Positions 1 to 10,510 of a stretch of DNA of 64,000 bases are shown one piece after another. The notes under the pieces are model-generated. The model did not search any database, was not told the origin of the DNA, and saw only the letters and a program-made list of their open reading frames with translations. Each line of letters opens with the position of its first letter. Positions within the stretch are counted from its first letter, which is position 1. Location of the stretch: contig JAIEPH010000058.1 of NCBI GenBank assembly GCA_019749805.1, positions 1-64,000 on the forward strand, written 5' to 3'. The DNA comes from Mycobacteriaceae bacterium (GTDB lineage: Bacteria > Actinomycetota > Actinomycetes > Mycobacteriales > Mycobacteriaceae). Made by a program: the position numbers and the translations under genes.

Positions 1-2040
1 GATGCCGGTAAGACGACGACGACCGAGCGCATCCTCTACTACACCGGTATCAGCTACAAGATCGGTGAGGTGCACGACGGCGCCGCCACCATGGACTGGA
101 TGGAGCAGGAGCAGGAGCGGGGTATCACCATCACCTCCGCCGCCACCACCTGCTTCTGGAACGACAACCAGATCAACATCATCGACACCCCCGGGCACGT
201 CGACTTCACCGTCGAGGTGGAGCGCAGCCTGCGCGTTCTCGACGGCGCCGTTGCCGTGTTCGACGGCAAGGAAGGTGTCGAGCCGCAGTCCGAGCAGGTT
301 TGGCGCCAAGCCGACAAGTACGACGTTCCCCGCATCTGCTTCGTCAACAAGATGGACAAGATCGGCGCGGACTTCTACTTCTCGGTGCGCACGATGGAAG
401 AGCGCCTCGGCGCCAACGTCATCCCGATCCAGCTGCCGGTCGGTTCCGAGGGTGACTTCGAGGGCATCGTCGACCTGGTCGAGATGAACGCCAAGGTGTG
501 GCGCGGCGAGACCAAGCTCGGTGAGACCTACGAAACCGTCGACATCCCAGCCGATTTGGCTGAGAAGGCCGACGAGTATCGCACCAAGCTGCTCGAAGCG
601 GTCGCCGAGACCGACGAGGCCCTGCTCGAGAAGTACTTCGGCGGCGAGGAGCTGTCGGTCGAGGAGATCAAGGGTGCGCTGCGCAAGCTCACCATCAACT
701 CCGACGCCTACCTGGTGCTGTGTGGCAGCGCGTTCAAGAACAAGGGTGTTCAGCCCATGCTCGACGCGGTGATCGACTATCTGCCCTCGCCGCTGGATGT
801 CGAGTCCGTTTCCGGACACGCGCCGGGCAAGGAAGAAGAGATCCTGATCCGCAAGCCGTCGACCGACGAGCCGTTCTCGGCGCTGGCGTTCAAGGTCGCC
901 ACGCACCCGTTCTTCGGCAAGCTGACCTACGTCCGCGTCTACTCGGGCACTGTCGAGTCCGGCAGCCAGGTCATCAACGCCACCAAGGGCAAGAAGGAGC
1001 GGCTGGGCAAGCTGTTCCAGATGCACTCCAACAAGGAGAACCCGGTCGAACGGGCCTCGGCGGGGCACATCTACGCCGTCATCGGGCTCAAGGACACCAC
1101 CACCGGCGACACGCTGTCCGATCCCAACCAGCAGGTCGTGCTGGAGTCGATGACGTTCCCCGATCCGGTGATCGAGGTGGCCATCGAGCCCAAGACCAAG
1201 AGCGACCAGGAGAAGCTCGGCACGGCGATCCAGAAGCTGGCCGAAGAGGATCCGACCTTCAAGGTGCATCTGGACCAGGAGACCGGCCAGACCGTCATCG
1301 GCGGTATGGGCGAGCTGCACCTGGACATCCTGGTGGACCGGATGAAGCGCGAGTTCAAGGTCGAGGCCAACGTCGGTAAGCCGCAGGTCGCCTACAAGGA
1401 GACCATCAAGCGCACGGTCGACAAGGTCGAGTTCACCCACAAGAAGCAGACGGGTGGTTCGGGCCAGTTCGCGAAGGTGCTCATCTCCATCGAGCCGTTC
1501 ACGGGCGAGGACGGTGCCACCTACGAGTTCGAGAACAAGGTCACCGGCGGCCGCATCCCCCGCGAGTACATCCCGTCGGTGGATGCCGGTGCGCAGGACG
1601 CCATGCAGTACGGCGTGCTCGCCGGCTACCCATTGGTGAACCTGAAGGTCATCCTGCTCGACGGTGCCTACCACGAGGTCGACTCGTCGGAAATGGCATT
1701 CAAGGTCGCCGGCTCCCAGGTACTGAAAAAGGCTGCCGCACAGGCGCAGCCGGTCATCCTGGAACCGGTGATGGCTGTCGAGGTCACCACACCCGAGGAG
1801 TACATGGGTGAGGTGATCGGCGACCTGAACTCCCGCCGTGGCCAGATTCAGGCCATGGAGGAGCGGGCAGGTGCACGCGTCGTCAAGGCGCACGTGCCGC
1901 TGTCGGAGATGTTCGGTTACGTCGGAGACCTTCGGTCGAAGACCCAGGGCCGGGCGAACTACTCCATGGTTTTCGACTCGTACGCTGAAGTTCCGGCGAA
2001 CGTGTCGAAGGAGATCATCGCGAAGGCGACGGGTCAGTAA
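1..2040 (+). CDS. fusA: Elongation factor G (5' end outside window)
   Basis: EF-G is the translational GTPase that moves tRNAs and mRNA through the ribosome after peptide-bond formation, and helps recycle ribosomes. The reading frame is open from the first base and begins inside the P-loop (DAGKTTTT); about 20 N-terminal residues are missing. In the partial 679-aa product the switch I motif RGITI lies near residue 40, DTPGHVDF near 62 and NKMDK near 116, followed by EF-G domains II-V to a TAA stop. It is followed 98 bp later by tuf, the usual mycobacterial str-operon order. Codon use and sequence look ordinary. Confidence 0.98.
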   Translation, partial: DAGKTTTTERILYYTGISYKIGEVHDGAATMDWMEQEQERGITITSAATTCFWNDNQINIIDTPGHVDFTVEVERSLRVLDGAVAVFDGKEGVEPQSEQVWRQADKYDVPRICFVNKMDKIGADFYFSVRTMEERLGANVIPIQLPVGSEGDFEGIVDLVEMNAKVWRGETKLGETYETVDIPADLAEKADEYRTKLLEAVAETDEALLEKYFGGEELSVEEIKGALRKLTINSDAYLVLCGSAFKNKGVQPMLDAVIDYLPSPLDVESVSGHAPGKEEEILIRKPSTDEPFSALAFKVATHPFFGKLTYVRVYSGTVESGSQVINATKGKKERLGKLFQMHSNKENPVERASAGHIYAVIGLKDTTTGDTLSDPNQQVVLESMTFPDPVIEVAIEPKTKSDQEKLGTAIQKLAEEDPTFKVHLDQETGQTVIGGMGELHLDILVDRMKREFKVEANVGKPQVAYKETIKRTVDKVEFTHKKQTGGSGQFAKVLISIEPFTGEDGATYEFENKVTGGRIPREYIPSVDAGAQDAMQYGVLAGYPLVNLKVILLDGAYHEVDSSEMAFKVAGSQVLKKAAAQAQPVILEPVMAVEVTTPEEYMGEVIGDLNSRRGQIQAMEERAGARVVKAHVPLSEMFGYVGDLRSKTQGRANYSMVFDSYAEVPANVSKEIIAKATGQ

Positions 2041-2138
2041 CTCGACCCGTTGGTTTCGCGGGACCGCACAACTGCAAAGATCAAGCATTGCTTCACATCA
2101 GTCAGTAGAAGCACCAACAAGTCCAGGAGGACACAGAA

Positions 2139-3329
<1,191 letters not shown>

Positions 3330-3349
3330 CGATCTGATCCAGAACGCCG

Positions 3350-3386
3350 AAGTGGCGCTCACCCGAAAGGGTGGGCGCCACTTTGC
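3350..3386 (+). terminator. Strong intrinsic terminator after tuf
   Basis: A 15-bp arm (3350-3364) pairs with 3369-3383 around a GAAA tetraloop, with one G-T wobble, 20 bp after the tuf stop. The U-run is very short, as is common in mycobacteria. Because the stem is nearly symmetrical, it can also serve the convergent alcohol dehydrogenase gene that ends at 3396. Confidence 0.9.
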
Positions 3387-3395
3387 ATCTGGGCC

Positions 3396-4400
3396 CTAGG
3401 TCATGGTGAGCACCATGCGGAACCGGGCGTCGCCGCTCATCATCTTGTCGAAGGCAGCCTGAGCCTGCGACAGCGGCATCGTCTCGATCATCGGTCGCAC
3501 GCCGGTGATCGCCGAAAAGCGCAGCGTGTCTTCCGAATCCTGCGACGTCCCGGAGGCATGGCCCTGCACTGCCGCGGATTTGAAGATCAACGGCGCCAAC
3601 GGTGTTTCCATCGGTTCGGACGGTGCGCCGACCACGACCAGCTGACCGCGGGCCTTGAGGCCGCCGATCGTCGCCGCCATCGCGTCGGCCACGGTGACCG
3701 TGGCGAGAATGACCTGCGCGCCACCGAGCTTGTTCAGTTCCTCGGCGACATCGACGGCTTTGGAGTCGATGTAATGATGTGCGCCAAGCTCTTTGGCCAG
3801 CGGCTCCTTGTCGGTGCCGCGCGCAATGGCAGCCACTTCGAAGCCCATCTTCGCCGCGAACTGGATACCGAGGTGCCCTAGACCGCCGACGCCGAGCACC
3901 GCGACAAGGTCGCCCGGTCGCGCCACCGATTCGCGCAGCGCGTTGAACGTCGTGATACCGGCGCACAGCAGCGGCGCGGCATCCACGTCGGCAAGGTCGT
4001 CGGGGACGCGGGCCAGGGCTTCGGCGGGCGCCACCATGTACTCGGCGTAACCGCCGTCGTATGAGATGCCGGGAATCTCAGCGTTCTCGCACGAGATGAA
4101 GTCGCCGCGCCGGCAAGCCTCGCAGGTGAAATCGCAACCGCCGAACCAGCCGACGCCGACGCGGTCTCCGACCGCCCAGGACGTGACGTCGTCCCCGACC
4201 GCATCGACGACGCCTGCGACCTCGTGGCCCGGCGCGCGCGGGAACGAATTGCCCAGCATGCCGATCATGGTCATGACGTCGGAGTGGCAGACGCCGCAGG
4301 CGTGGACCTTTACTCGGACTTGCCGCGGACCTGGTTCTGGGATCTCGACGTCGGTGATTTCGAACTTCGCATTCGCCGCGGGGATGCGGGCGATCTTCAT
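3396..4400 (-). CDS. Zinc-dependent alcohol dehydrogenase (MDR superfamily)
   Basis: A medium-chain dehydrogenase that oxidises alcohols with NAD(P)+. From the start MKIARI (334 aa) the catalytic zinc motif GVCHSD (Cys38) and HE (59-60) precede a four-cysteine structural zinc loop (C89, C93, C96, C104). The Rossmann motif GVGGLG follows. The frame extends further upstream, but family similarity begins at ATG 4400. A GTG at 4409 (three residues longer) is an equally plausible start. It is divergent from the cutinase gene. Length and motifs match the AdhP-like group; the substrate cannot be read from sequence. Confidence 0.9.
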   Translation of the reverse strand: MKIARIPAANAKFEITDVEIPEPGPRQVRVKVHACGVCHSDVMTMIGMLGNSFPRAPGHEVAGVVDAVGDDVTSWAVGDRVGVGWFGGCDFTCEACRRGDFISCENAEIPGISYDGGYAEYMVAPAEALARVPDDLADVDAAPLLCAGITTFNALRESVARPGDLVAVLGVGGLGHLGIQFAAKMGFEVAAIARGTDKEPLAKELGAHHYIDSKAVDVAEELNKLGGAQVILATVTVADAMAATIGGLKARGQLVVVGAPSEPMETPLAPLIFKSAAVQGHASGTSQDSEDTLRFSAITGVRPMIETMPLSQAQAAFDKMMSGDARFRMVLTMT

Positions 4401-4533
4401 CGTGGCCACGTCGCGGACATTACCTCGGGCGATGCCGTCGTACCTCCGGATGGAAACCATGTAACACCCGCGGCGGACGAGGCGATGTACTTCGCGTATG
4501 CCCTGGTCGGGGCTCAAGAAGGGTATGGATTTC

Positions 4534-5403
4534 ATGTTCCGTCGCGTCGCCACACTCGCGTGTGCCGCCTTCGCCGGTGCCGCACTGGTCGGTCTGTCCC
4601 TCGGTACCGCCAACGCGCAGACCGCCTGCCCCGATGTGCACTGGATCGGCGCCGCAGGCTCCGGCGAACGCACGCCCGCCGAGTTGGCGCAGAACGACGG
4701 AATGGGCCGCGTGGTCTACCAGTCCCTGCAGGAGTTGTCCGCCCAGGTGCAGCAGGACGGTCGCACCATGACCGCCGAAGCAGTCGAGTACCCCGCCGTC
4801 GAGGCGCCGGGTGAAGACGGCGGTGTCGGTGAGTGGCTGGGTTTCATCGGAAGCGTGGATGCCGGTGCGGCGGCGTTGGGCAAGCAATACGAGGGGTTTG
4901 TCCAGCGCTGTCCGGCATCCAAGGTGGTGCTGGCCGGCTATTCACAGGGCGCGATGGTCGTGCACCGCAATCTGCAGGCGCTCGAAGCCAGCCCTAATCT
5001 CGCCGCGGTGTTGCTGGTCGCCGACGGTGACCGCCTGCCCGAGGATCCGACCCTGAACCTGGGGACGGCCAGTGGCATTCCCGAGCGCGGTAAGGGGGCC
5101 GCGCAGGATTGGCCGATCCTGGCGCATGCACCCGGCCCTATGTCGCCGGCCATCGGCGCGCGCACGATCAGTGTTTGTGATCTCGGCGATGCCGTCTGCG
5201 ATTACAACCCCGACGACGAAGAAACCTCGGTGTCGTACGCACGGGGCGTGGCGATTCACACCAGTTACGCCACGACGGCGGACCTGGACTGGACGGCGCC
5301 GCTGTACTTCCTGCTCGGCGGTCCCGACGCACAGGCACCCGCGCCGCAGGCGCCCGAGGCCCAGCCGATCGTCCCGCTCAGCGCGAGCGCACCGACGTCG
5401 TAG
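4534..5403 (+). CDS. Secreted cutinase-family serine esterase
   Basis: Cutinase-like hydrolases are exported and cleave carboxylic esters of lipids. An N-terminal signal peptide (residues 1-28) is followed by a mature start after ANA. The nucleophile elbow GYSQG has Ser137. The Asp region (CDLGDAVCDY) and a His in AIHTSY complete the triad, and paired cysteines suit an exported fold. ATG 4534 was chosen because AGAAGGG at 4517-4523 lies 10 nt upstream; ATG 4525 is in frame but too close. The C-terminus is rich in Ala/Pro/Gln. The last 26 nt overlap the convergent MFS gene. Confidence 0.92.
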   Translation: MFRRVATLACAAFAGAALVGLSLGTANAQTACPDVHWIGAAGSGERTPAELAQNDGMGRVVYQSLQELSAQVQQDGRTMTAEAVEYPAVEAPGEDGGVGEWLGFIGSVDAGAAALGKQYEGFVQRCPASKVVLAGYSQGAMVVHRNLQALEASPNLAAVLLVADGDRLPEDPTLNLGTASGIPERGKGAAQDWPILAHAPGPMSPAIGARTISVCDLGDAVCDYNPDDEETSVSYARGVAIHTSYATTADLDWTAPLYFLLGGPDAQAPAPQAPEAQPIVPLSASAPTS

Positions 5404-6739
5404 GCGCGCGGGCGATCCACAGGACCAACGCACTGGCGATCACCAGCAGCGCCGCCAACACCCCGAGGATGGTGTCGATCGCGCTCGCCGTCGACTGACC
5501 GCCGCGCTCGAGCATCTCCAGCACCGTTCCCGACACCGCGACACCGACTCCGGCGAGTGTCACCAAGGCCGTCAGCGTGACGCCCGCCGCCTCGCCGGCC
5601 CGTTCGGGGCGCACGACGGCCTGGGTTGCGACGGTGGTGAACGCGTAGACCAACCCCAAGGTGAACCCGCACGCCGACAACGCGGGCAGATAGACCATCC
5701 ATTCGCCCGACGCCGCCAGGGCGGCCAGCGAGATTGCGGCCGCTCCACTTGTCAGACCCATCACGAGCAACGGCGGCCGGTTGGCGGCCAGGCGACCCGA
5801 CAGCACGCCGCCCAGCGCGGCGCCGGCCGAAGGGCCGAGGAAGACGAGACCCGCCATCAGAGGATCCAGATTCCGTACCTGCTGCAGGTTCAGCGTCGAC
5901 AGGAAGATCGCCACCGCGTAGGCGACGTTCGCGATCGCGCCGGCCACCACGAGCACCGCGAAGCGGGCGTTGCGCACCAGCGACAGATTGACCAACGGCC
6001 ATGGCACCCGGTTCTCGAAGACGACGAAGAGCGAGAACGCGGCCAGCGACCCCGCAAACGCGACGACGGTGGGCACCGAGACCCACCCCCAGTGCGGCGC
6101 TCGGTCAAATGTCAACGTGAACAAGCCGATTCCGACGGTGATCAGCGCCAACCCCGCGATGTCGAGACGACGCGGGACGGTCTCATCGGAGGACTCGCCG
6201 ATGCTCCATGCGCCGAGCGCGAGTGAGATCACCGTCAGCGGAACGTTGAGCCAGAAGATCCACCGCCAGCCAACGGTGTCGGTCACCAGGCCGCCGATCA
6301 GCGGGCCAGCGGCGTTGCCCAAACCCGCTATGCCGTAAGCCAACCCGATGGCATGGCTGGCCTTGACCGCGGGAAAGGCGTTGGTGAGCACGCTCACCGA
6401 AATCGGGAAGATCAGCGCGGCACCGAGTCCCTGCAGCGCGCGGAAGGCCACGATCAGCGGCACGGACGGGGCGATCGCGCACAGCGCCGACGCCAGGCCG
6501 AACAAGGCGATGCCGGCCATCAAGGCCTTGCGGCGCCCGAAGATGTCGCCGATCCGCCCCGCGGGAACCATGAAGGCGCCCAACGTGAGCATGTAGACGC
6601 TGATCACCCATTGCAGGTCCGACGGTGTGCTGTTGAGGTCGGATGCCATCCGCGGCAGCGCGAGATTGGCCGCGAAGTAGTCGATTTGCACGCAGAACAG
6701 TGCCATCGAGACGGCCGCCAGGACCCACCGGGCTTTCAT
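5378..6739 (-). CDS. MFS drug-resistance-type exporter (DHA2-like, about 14 TM)
   Basis: A proton-coupled major facilitator of the EmrB/QacA type, inserted in the cytoplasmic membrane and predicted to export hydrophobic compounds. From MKARWVL the protein is about 453 aa with many hydrophobic helices. It has the MFS signature GRIGDIFGRRKA between TM2 and TM3 and the motif-C-like GIAGLGNAAGPLIGG in TM5. The frame extends to 6850, but that stretch lacks family character, so ATG 6739 is preferred. It converges on the cutinase with a 26-nt 3' overlap. The substrate is unknown. Confidence 0.85.
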   Translation of the reverse strand: MKARWVLAAVSMALFCVQIDYFAANLALPRMASDLNSTPSDLQWVISVYMLTLGAFMVPAGRIGDIFGRRKALMAGIALFGLASALCAIAPSVPLIVAFRALQGLGAALIFPISVSVLTNAFPAVKASHAIGLAYGIAGLGNAAGPLIGGLVTDTVGWRWIFWLNVPLTVISLALGAWSIGESSDETVPRRLDIAGLALITVGIGLFTLTFDRAPHWGWVSVPTVVAFAGSLAAFSLFVVFENRVPWPLVNLSLVRNARFAVLVVAGAIANVAYAVAIFLSTLNLQQVRNLDPLMAGLVFLGPSAGAALGGVLSGRLAANRPPLLVMGLTSGAAAISLAALAASGEWMVYLPALSACGFTLGLVYAFTTVATQAVVRPERAGEAAGVTLTALVTLAGVGVAVSGTVLEMLERGGQSTASAIDTILGVLAALLVIASALVLWIARAPTTSVRSR

Positions 6740-6864
6740 GGTTTCCGCCGACTCCGACCCCGCGACCACCGCACGACTGTAAGTCTCGCAACGACTCGCA
6801 ACCGCAGAATTCGGGCTAATCTGACACGCGACGCGACGACCACTGTCCATAGGAGCTCGGCCTC

Positions 6865-7704
6865 ATGTCAACTTTCTGGCGGTACGTCAAGATTCAGGCC
6901 TTTGTGCTGTTGTGCGGGATCGTCGGACCGATCTTCCTCGCCATCTACTTCGCCTCCGGGGCGCCACCGATCATGAAGTGGATGTTTTGGGCGGGTCTGG
7001 CGATCACCGTCCTCGACGTCCTGATCGCCCTGGGTATCACCAGCATGGGCGCCAACAAGGCCGCCAAGACGCAGGCCCTCGAACAAGCGGGTGTGCTGGC
7101 GCTCGCGCAGGTCGTCGGTATCCACGAGACGGGGACACGGATCAACGAGCAACCGCTGGTGAAGATCGATCTGCAGATCTCGGGGCCCGGTATCGCGCCG
7201 TTCGCCAGCCAGGACAGGGTGATCGCGTCGATTTCGCGATTGCCGATGATCACCAGCCGCAAGCTCGTCGCACTCGTGGACCCCGCCACGAACGAGTACC
7301 AAATCGATTGGGAACGAAGCAGTCTGGTCAGTGGCATGACGCCTGCGACCTTCACCATCGCCGAGGACAACAGGACCTACGACCTGAGCGGACAGGTCGG
7401 GCCACTGATGGAGATCCTGCAAATCCTGAAGGCCAACAACATCGGCCTGAACAACATGATCGATCTGCGTGCGAATCCGGCCGCCCGCCAACAGGTGCAG
7501 GCAGTTGTGCGGCGGGCTGCAGCAACCCAAGCCCCTGCCGCGCCTGCGCAGGCGGCCGCGCCTTCGGCGGCCCAGTTCGCGTCCGCGCCACCCGAACCGT
7601 CGACCGCGCAGCGTCTGCAGGAGCTGGAGACCCTGCGCGCGACCGGTGCGATCTCAGACGACGAGTACACGGCCAAGCGTCAACAGATCTTGGCCGACCT
7701 GTAG
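6865..7704 (+). CDS. Membrane protein with C-terminal SHOCT domain
   Basis: Unknown function. Two hydrophobic helices (about residues 10-30 and 36-57) precede a soluble region of about 120 aa. An Ala/Pro-rich linker (about 215-245) then leads to a C-terminal SHOCT motif, LETLRATGAISDDEYTAKRQ. SHOCT is a short helical module often found at protein ends and thought to mediate oligomerisation. The start is set by AGGAG at 6851-6855. It is 21 bp upstream of the amino-acid antiporter and may be co-transcribed with it. Confidence 0.8.
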   Translation: MSTFWRYVKIQAFVLLCGIVGPIFLAIYFASGAPPIMKWMFWAGLAITVLDVLIALGITSMGANKAAKTQALEQAGVLALAQVVGIHETGTRINEQPLVKIDLQISGPGIAPFASQDRVIASISRLPMITSRKLVALVDPATNEYQIDWERSSLVSGMTPATFTIAEDNRTYDLSGQVGPLMEILQILKANNIGLNNMIDLRANPAARQQVQAVVRRAAATQAPAAPAQAAAPSAAQFASAPPEPSTAQRLQELETLRATGAISDDEYTAKRQQILADL

Positions 7705-7725
7705 TCAATCGGCAGGAGTGGATCG

Positions 7726-9174
7726 ATGACCGATATCGAGACGACCGCACCGAAGAAAGATCCGAAGGTCAGTCTCCCGACGCTGACTGCGATGGTAGTC
7801 GGCTCGATGATCGGCTCCGGCGTCTTCCTCCTGCCCCGTAGGTTTGGCACCGAGACGGGTGTGCTCGGAGCGATCATCGCCTGGACGATCGCCGGCTTCG
7901 GAATGCTGATGCTGGCGTTCGTGTTTCAGCGTCTCGCGACTCGCAAACCCCAACTTGACGCCGGTATCTTCGCGTACGCCAAGGCCGGTTTCGGCGACTA
8001 CGTCGGCTTCAACTCGGCAATTGGCTACTGGGCATCGGCCTGCGCGGGCAACACGTCGTACTGGGTGCTGATCACGGCGACGTTGAGCGCATTGGTACCC
8101 GCATTCGGCGCGGGGGACACCGTGCTCGCGGTGGTGGTGTCGGCGATCGGTGTGTGGCTGTTCGCGTCCCTGGTGATGCGCGGGGTCAAGGATGCGGCCG
8201 TCATCAACTACATCGTCACGGTGGCCAAGGTGCTGCCGATCCTGACCTTCATCGTGATCGCGGCCATTGCGTTCCAGGCCGACGTCTTCGCCGACAACTT
8301 CTGGGGTGGCGAAGAAGGATATTCGTTGTCGGCGATCTGGGACCAGGCCACCGGCACGATGTTGATCACCGTATTCGTCTTCCTGGGCATCGAGGGCGCG
8401 AGCGTCTACTCGCGCATGGCACGCAAGCGCGAAGACGTCGGACGAGCCACCATCATCGGATTCCTCAGTGTTCTCAGCGTTTTCGCGCTTGTAACGTTGG
8501 TGTCCTACGGCGTCATGCCCCAGGACGAGCTCGCCGGCATCACTCAGCCGTCGATGGCGGCAGTCTTGGAGTCGGTCGTCGGTCCCTGGGGTTCCATATT
8601 CATTCGCGTCGGCGTGATCGTGTCGGTGCTCGGCGCGTATCTTGCGTGGACGCTCATGGCCGCCGAGGTGCTCTACATACCGGCCAAATCCGAGGACATG
8701 CCGAAGTTCTTGGCGCGCACCAACAGCCACGGCGCACCGGTTACCGCGCTGGTCATGGCCGCCGGGCTGACCACGCTGCTGCTCGTGGCGTTGTTGTTCG
8801 CCGCCGACGCACTCGATTTCATGCTGGATTTGACCGCCGCGCTGTCCCTGATTCCCTACCTACTCGCAGCGGCCTACGCGCTCAAGCTGACGGCCACCCG
8901 TGAGACGTACGGGGACGGCAAATCGCTGGTGCCGGACATGGTGGTCGCAGGCCTGGCGACGGTCTACACCCTGTTCCTGGTCTATGCGGCAGGCGTCGAC
9001 AAGCTGTTGCTGTCATGCATCCTGTACGCACCAGCGGCGGCGCTCTACTTCAAAGCACGACGCGAACGAGGTCTTCGCGTTTTCCGGCCTGCCGAGGCGG
9101 TCCTGTTCGGGGTGATTCTCCTCGGCGCCGTCGCAGCTGTGGTGTCCTTGGCAACTGGAGCGATCGAAATCTAG
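7726..9174 (+). CDS. arcD: Arginine:ornithine antiporter (APC superfamily)
   Basis: An integral membrane amino-acid exchanger of the basic amino acid/polyamine antiporter group, predicted to import arginine and release ornithine for the arginine deiminase pathway. The 482-aa protein has about 12 hydrophobic segments. The APC signature VVGSMIGSGVFLLP lies in TM1 (about residues 25-38), and FLGIEGASVYSRMA matches the conserved TM6 region. Its end is 25 bp before the arcA start, so the two form an arcDA unit. This context makes arginine/ornithine more likely than lysine/cadaverine as substrates. Confidence 0.88.
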   Translation: MTDIETTAPKKDPKVSLPTLTAMVVGSMIGSGVFLLPRRFGTETGVLGAIIAWTIAGFGMLMLAFVFQRLATRKPQLDAGIFAYAKAGFGDYVGFNSAIGYWASACAGNTSYWVLITATLSALVPAFGAGDTVLAVVVSAIGVWLFASLVMRGVKDAAVINYIVTVAKVLPILTFIVIAAIAFQADVFADNFWGGEEGYSLSAIWDQATGTMLITVFVFLGIEGASVYSRMARKREDVGRATIIGFLSVLSVFALVTLVSYGVMPQDELAGITQPSMAAVLESVVGPWGSIFIRVGVIVSVLGAYLAWTLMAAEVLYIPAKSEDMPKFLARTNSHGAPVTALVMAAGLTTLLLVALLFAADALDFMLDLTAALSLIPYLLAAAYALKLTATRETYGDGKSLVPDMVVAGLATVYTLFLVYAAGVDKLLLSCILYAPAAALYFKARRERGLRVFRPAEAVLFGVILLGAVAAVVSLATGAIEI

Positions 9175-9199
9175 CGGCCACCGGTTGAGAGGAACTGAA

Positions 9200-10444
9200 G
9201 TGACGAATCCTTCTGCGAACTACGGCGTTCACTCCGAGGTCGGCAAGCTCCGCAAGGTGCTGGTGTGCTCGCCGGGTCTGGCCCACGAGCGACTCACGCC
9301 CACCAACTGCGATGACCTGCTGTTCGACGACGTGCTGTGGGTGCAGAACGCTCGTCGCGACCACTTCGACTTCATCGACAAAATGCGGGAGCGCGACGTC
9401 GAGGTGGTCGAACTGCACGAACTCCTGGCCGAGACGATGGACATCCCCGAGGCCAAAGACTGGCTGCTGGACCGCAAGATCGTGCCGAACGAAGTCGGCC
9501 TGGGGCTCGTCGACGACACGCGTGGCTTCCTGGATTCGTTGAAACCCCAGCGACTGACGGAGTTGCTGATCGGCGGCATGTCGACCCGTGACCTGCCGTC
9601 TGAGATCCGGTCCGGGTACCGCTCCCTGGCCCGTGAGGCCACCGGCGTCACCGAGTACCTGATGCCGCCACTGCCGAACACGCTCTACACCCGCGACACG
9701 ACATGCTGGATCTATCAAGGCCTGACGCTCAATCCGCTGTTCTGGCCCGCGCGACACGACGAAACATTGTTGATGAAGGCCATTTACGAGTTTCATCCCG
9801 ACTTCGTCGGCTCGACGGTGTGGTGGGGCGATCCGGAGGAGTCGTGGGGGATGTCGACGATCGAGGGCGGCGACGTCCTGGTGCCCGGCAACGGTGTCGT
9901 CATCATCGGGATGAGCGAGCGCACCTCACGTCAGGCGATCACACAGGTGGCCGCGAAGCTGTTCGCCGAGAACGCGGCCACCAAGGTCATCGTCGCCGGA
10001 ATGCCGAAGCTACGGGCTGCCATGCACCTGGACACGGTGTTCACCTTCGCCGACCGCGATGTCGTCACGCTTTATCCCGACATCGTCGATTCGGTGCAGA
10101 CGTTCGTGCTGCATCCCAGCGACGCCGACCCGGGTGTGGAGGTGGAGGAGGCGACGAAGCCGTTCGTCGAAGTGGTCGCCGCCGCGCTGGGACTGGACGC
10201 CCTGCGGGTCGTGGAAACCGGTGGTACGAAGTACGACTCGGAACGCCAGCAGTGGGACAGCGGCAACAACCTGGTCGCCGTCGAGCCCGGCGTGGTGTTC
10301 GCCTACGACCGCAACACCCACACCAACACACTGCTGCGCAGGGCGGGTATCGAGGTGATCACCATTGTCGGCGCCGAGTTGGGCCGCGGCCGCGGCGGCG
10401 GGCACTGTATGACCTGTCCGATCACCCGCGACGGCCTCGACTGA
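9200..10444 (+). CDS. arcA: Arginine deiminase
   Basis: Hydrolyses L-arginine to citrulline and ammonia in the cytoplasm, the first step of the ADI route. The 414-aa protein has N-terminal VCSPGLAHERLTP, the NTLYTRDT and IEGGDVLV blocks of the guanidine-modifying superfamily, and the C-terminal catalytic motif GGGHCMTCP with the nucleophilic Cys. GTG 9200 was chosen because AGAGGA lies just upstream and homologues start at TNPSANYG. No ornithine carbamoyltransferase or carbamate kinase gene adjoins it, so citrulline must be used elsewhere or exported. Confidence 0.95.
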   Translation: MTNPSANYGVHSEVGKLRKVLVCSPGLAHERLTPTNCDDLLFDDVLWVQNARRDHFDFIDKMRERDVEVVELHELLAETMDIPEAKDWLLDRKIVPNEVGLGLVDDTRGFLDSLKPQRLTELLIGGMSTRDLPSEIRSGYRSLAREATGVTEYLMPPLPNTLYTRDTTCWIYQGLTLNPLFWPARHDETLLMKAIYEFHPDFVGSTVWWGDPEESWGMSTIEGGDVLVPGNGVVIIGMSERTSRQAITQVAAKLFAENAATKVIVAGMPKLRAAMHLDTVFTFADRDVVTLYPDIVDSVQTFVLHPSDADPGVEVEEATKPFVEVVAAALGLDALRVVETGGTKYDSERQQWDSGNNLVAVEPGVVFAYDRNTHTNTLLRRAGIEVITIVGAELGRGRGGGHCMTCPITRDGLD

Positions 10445-10452
10445 CCGGTCAC

Positions 10453-10466
10453 TAGAACACGTTCCA
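10453..10466. promoter_or_regulatory. KstR-like operator upstream of the mycofactocin SDR
   Basis: The 14-mer TAGAACACGTTCCA fits TnnAACnnGTTnnA, the published palindromic consensus of the TetR-type cholesterol regulator KstR. It lies about 45 bp before the SDR start, at a position where a bound repressor would block the promoter. Assignment to KstR is inference from motif match only. Confidence 0.6.
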
Positions 10467-10510
10467 GTTCGGCTGTTAGCCTGGTCCGCAGCTTCACGAA
10501 AGGAGCAGCG

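Noticed and set aside
5072..6226. 384-codon plus-strand frame
   Set aside because: Lies out of frame in the cutinase gene and antisense to the MFS gene; composition is Arg/Gln/His-rich noise.
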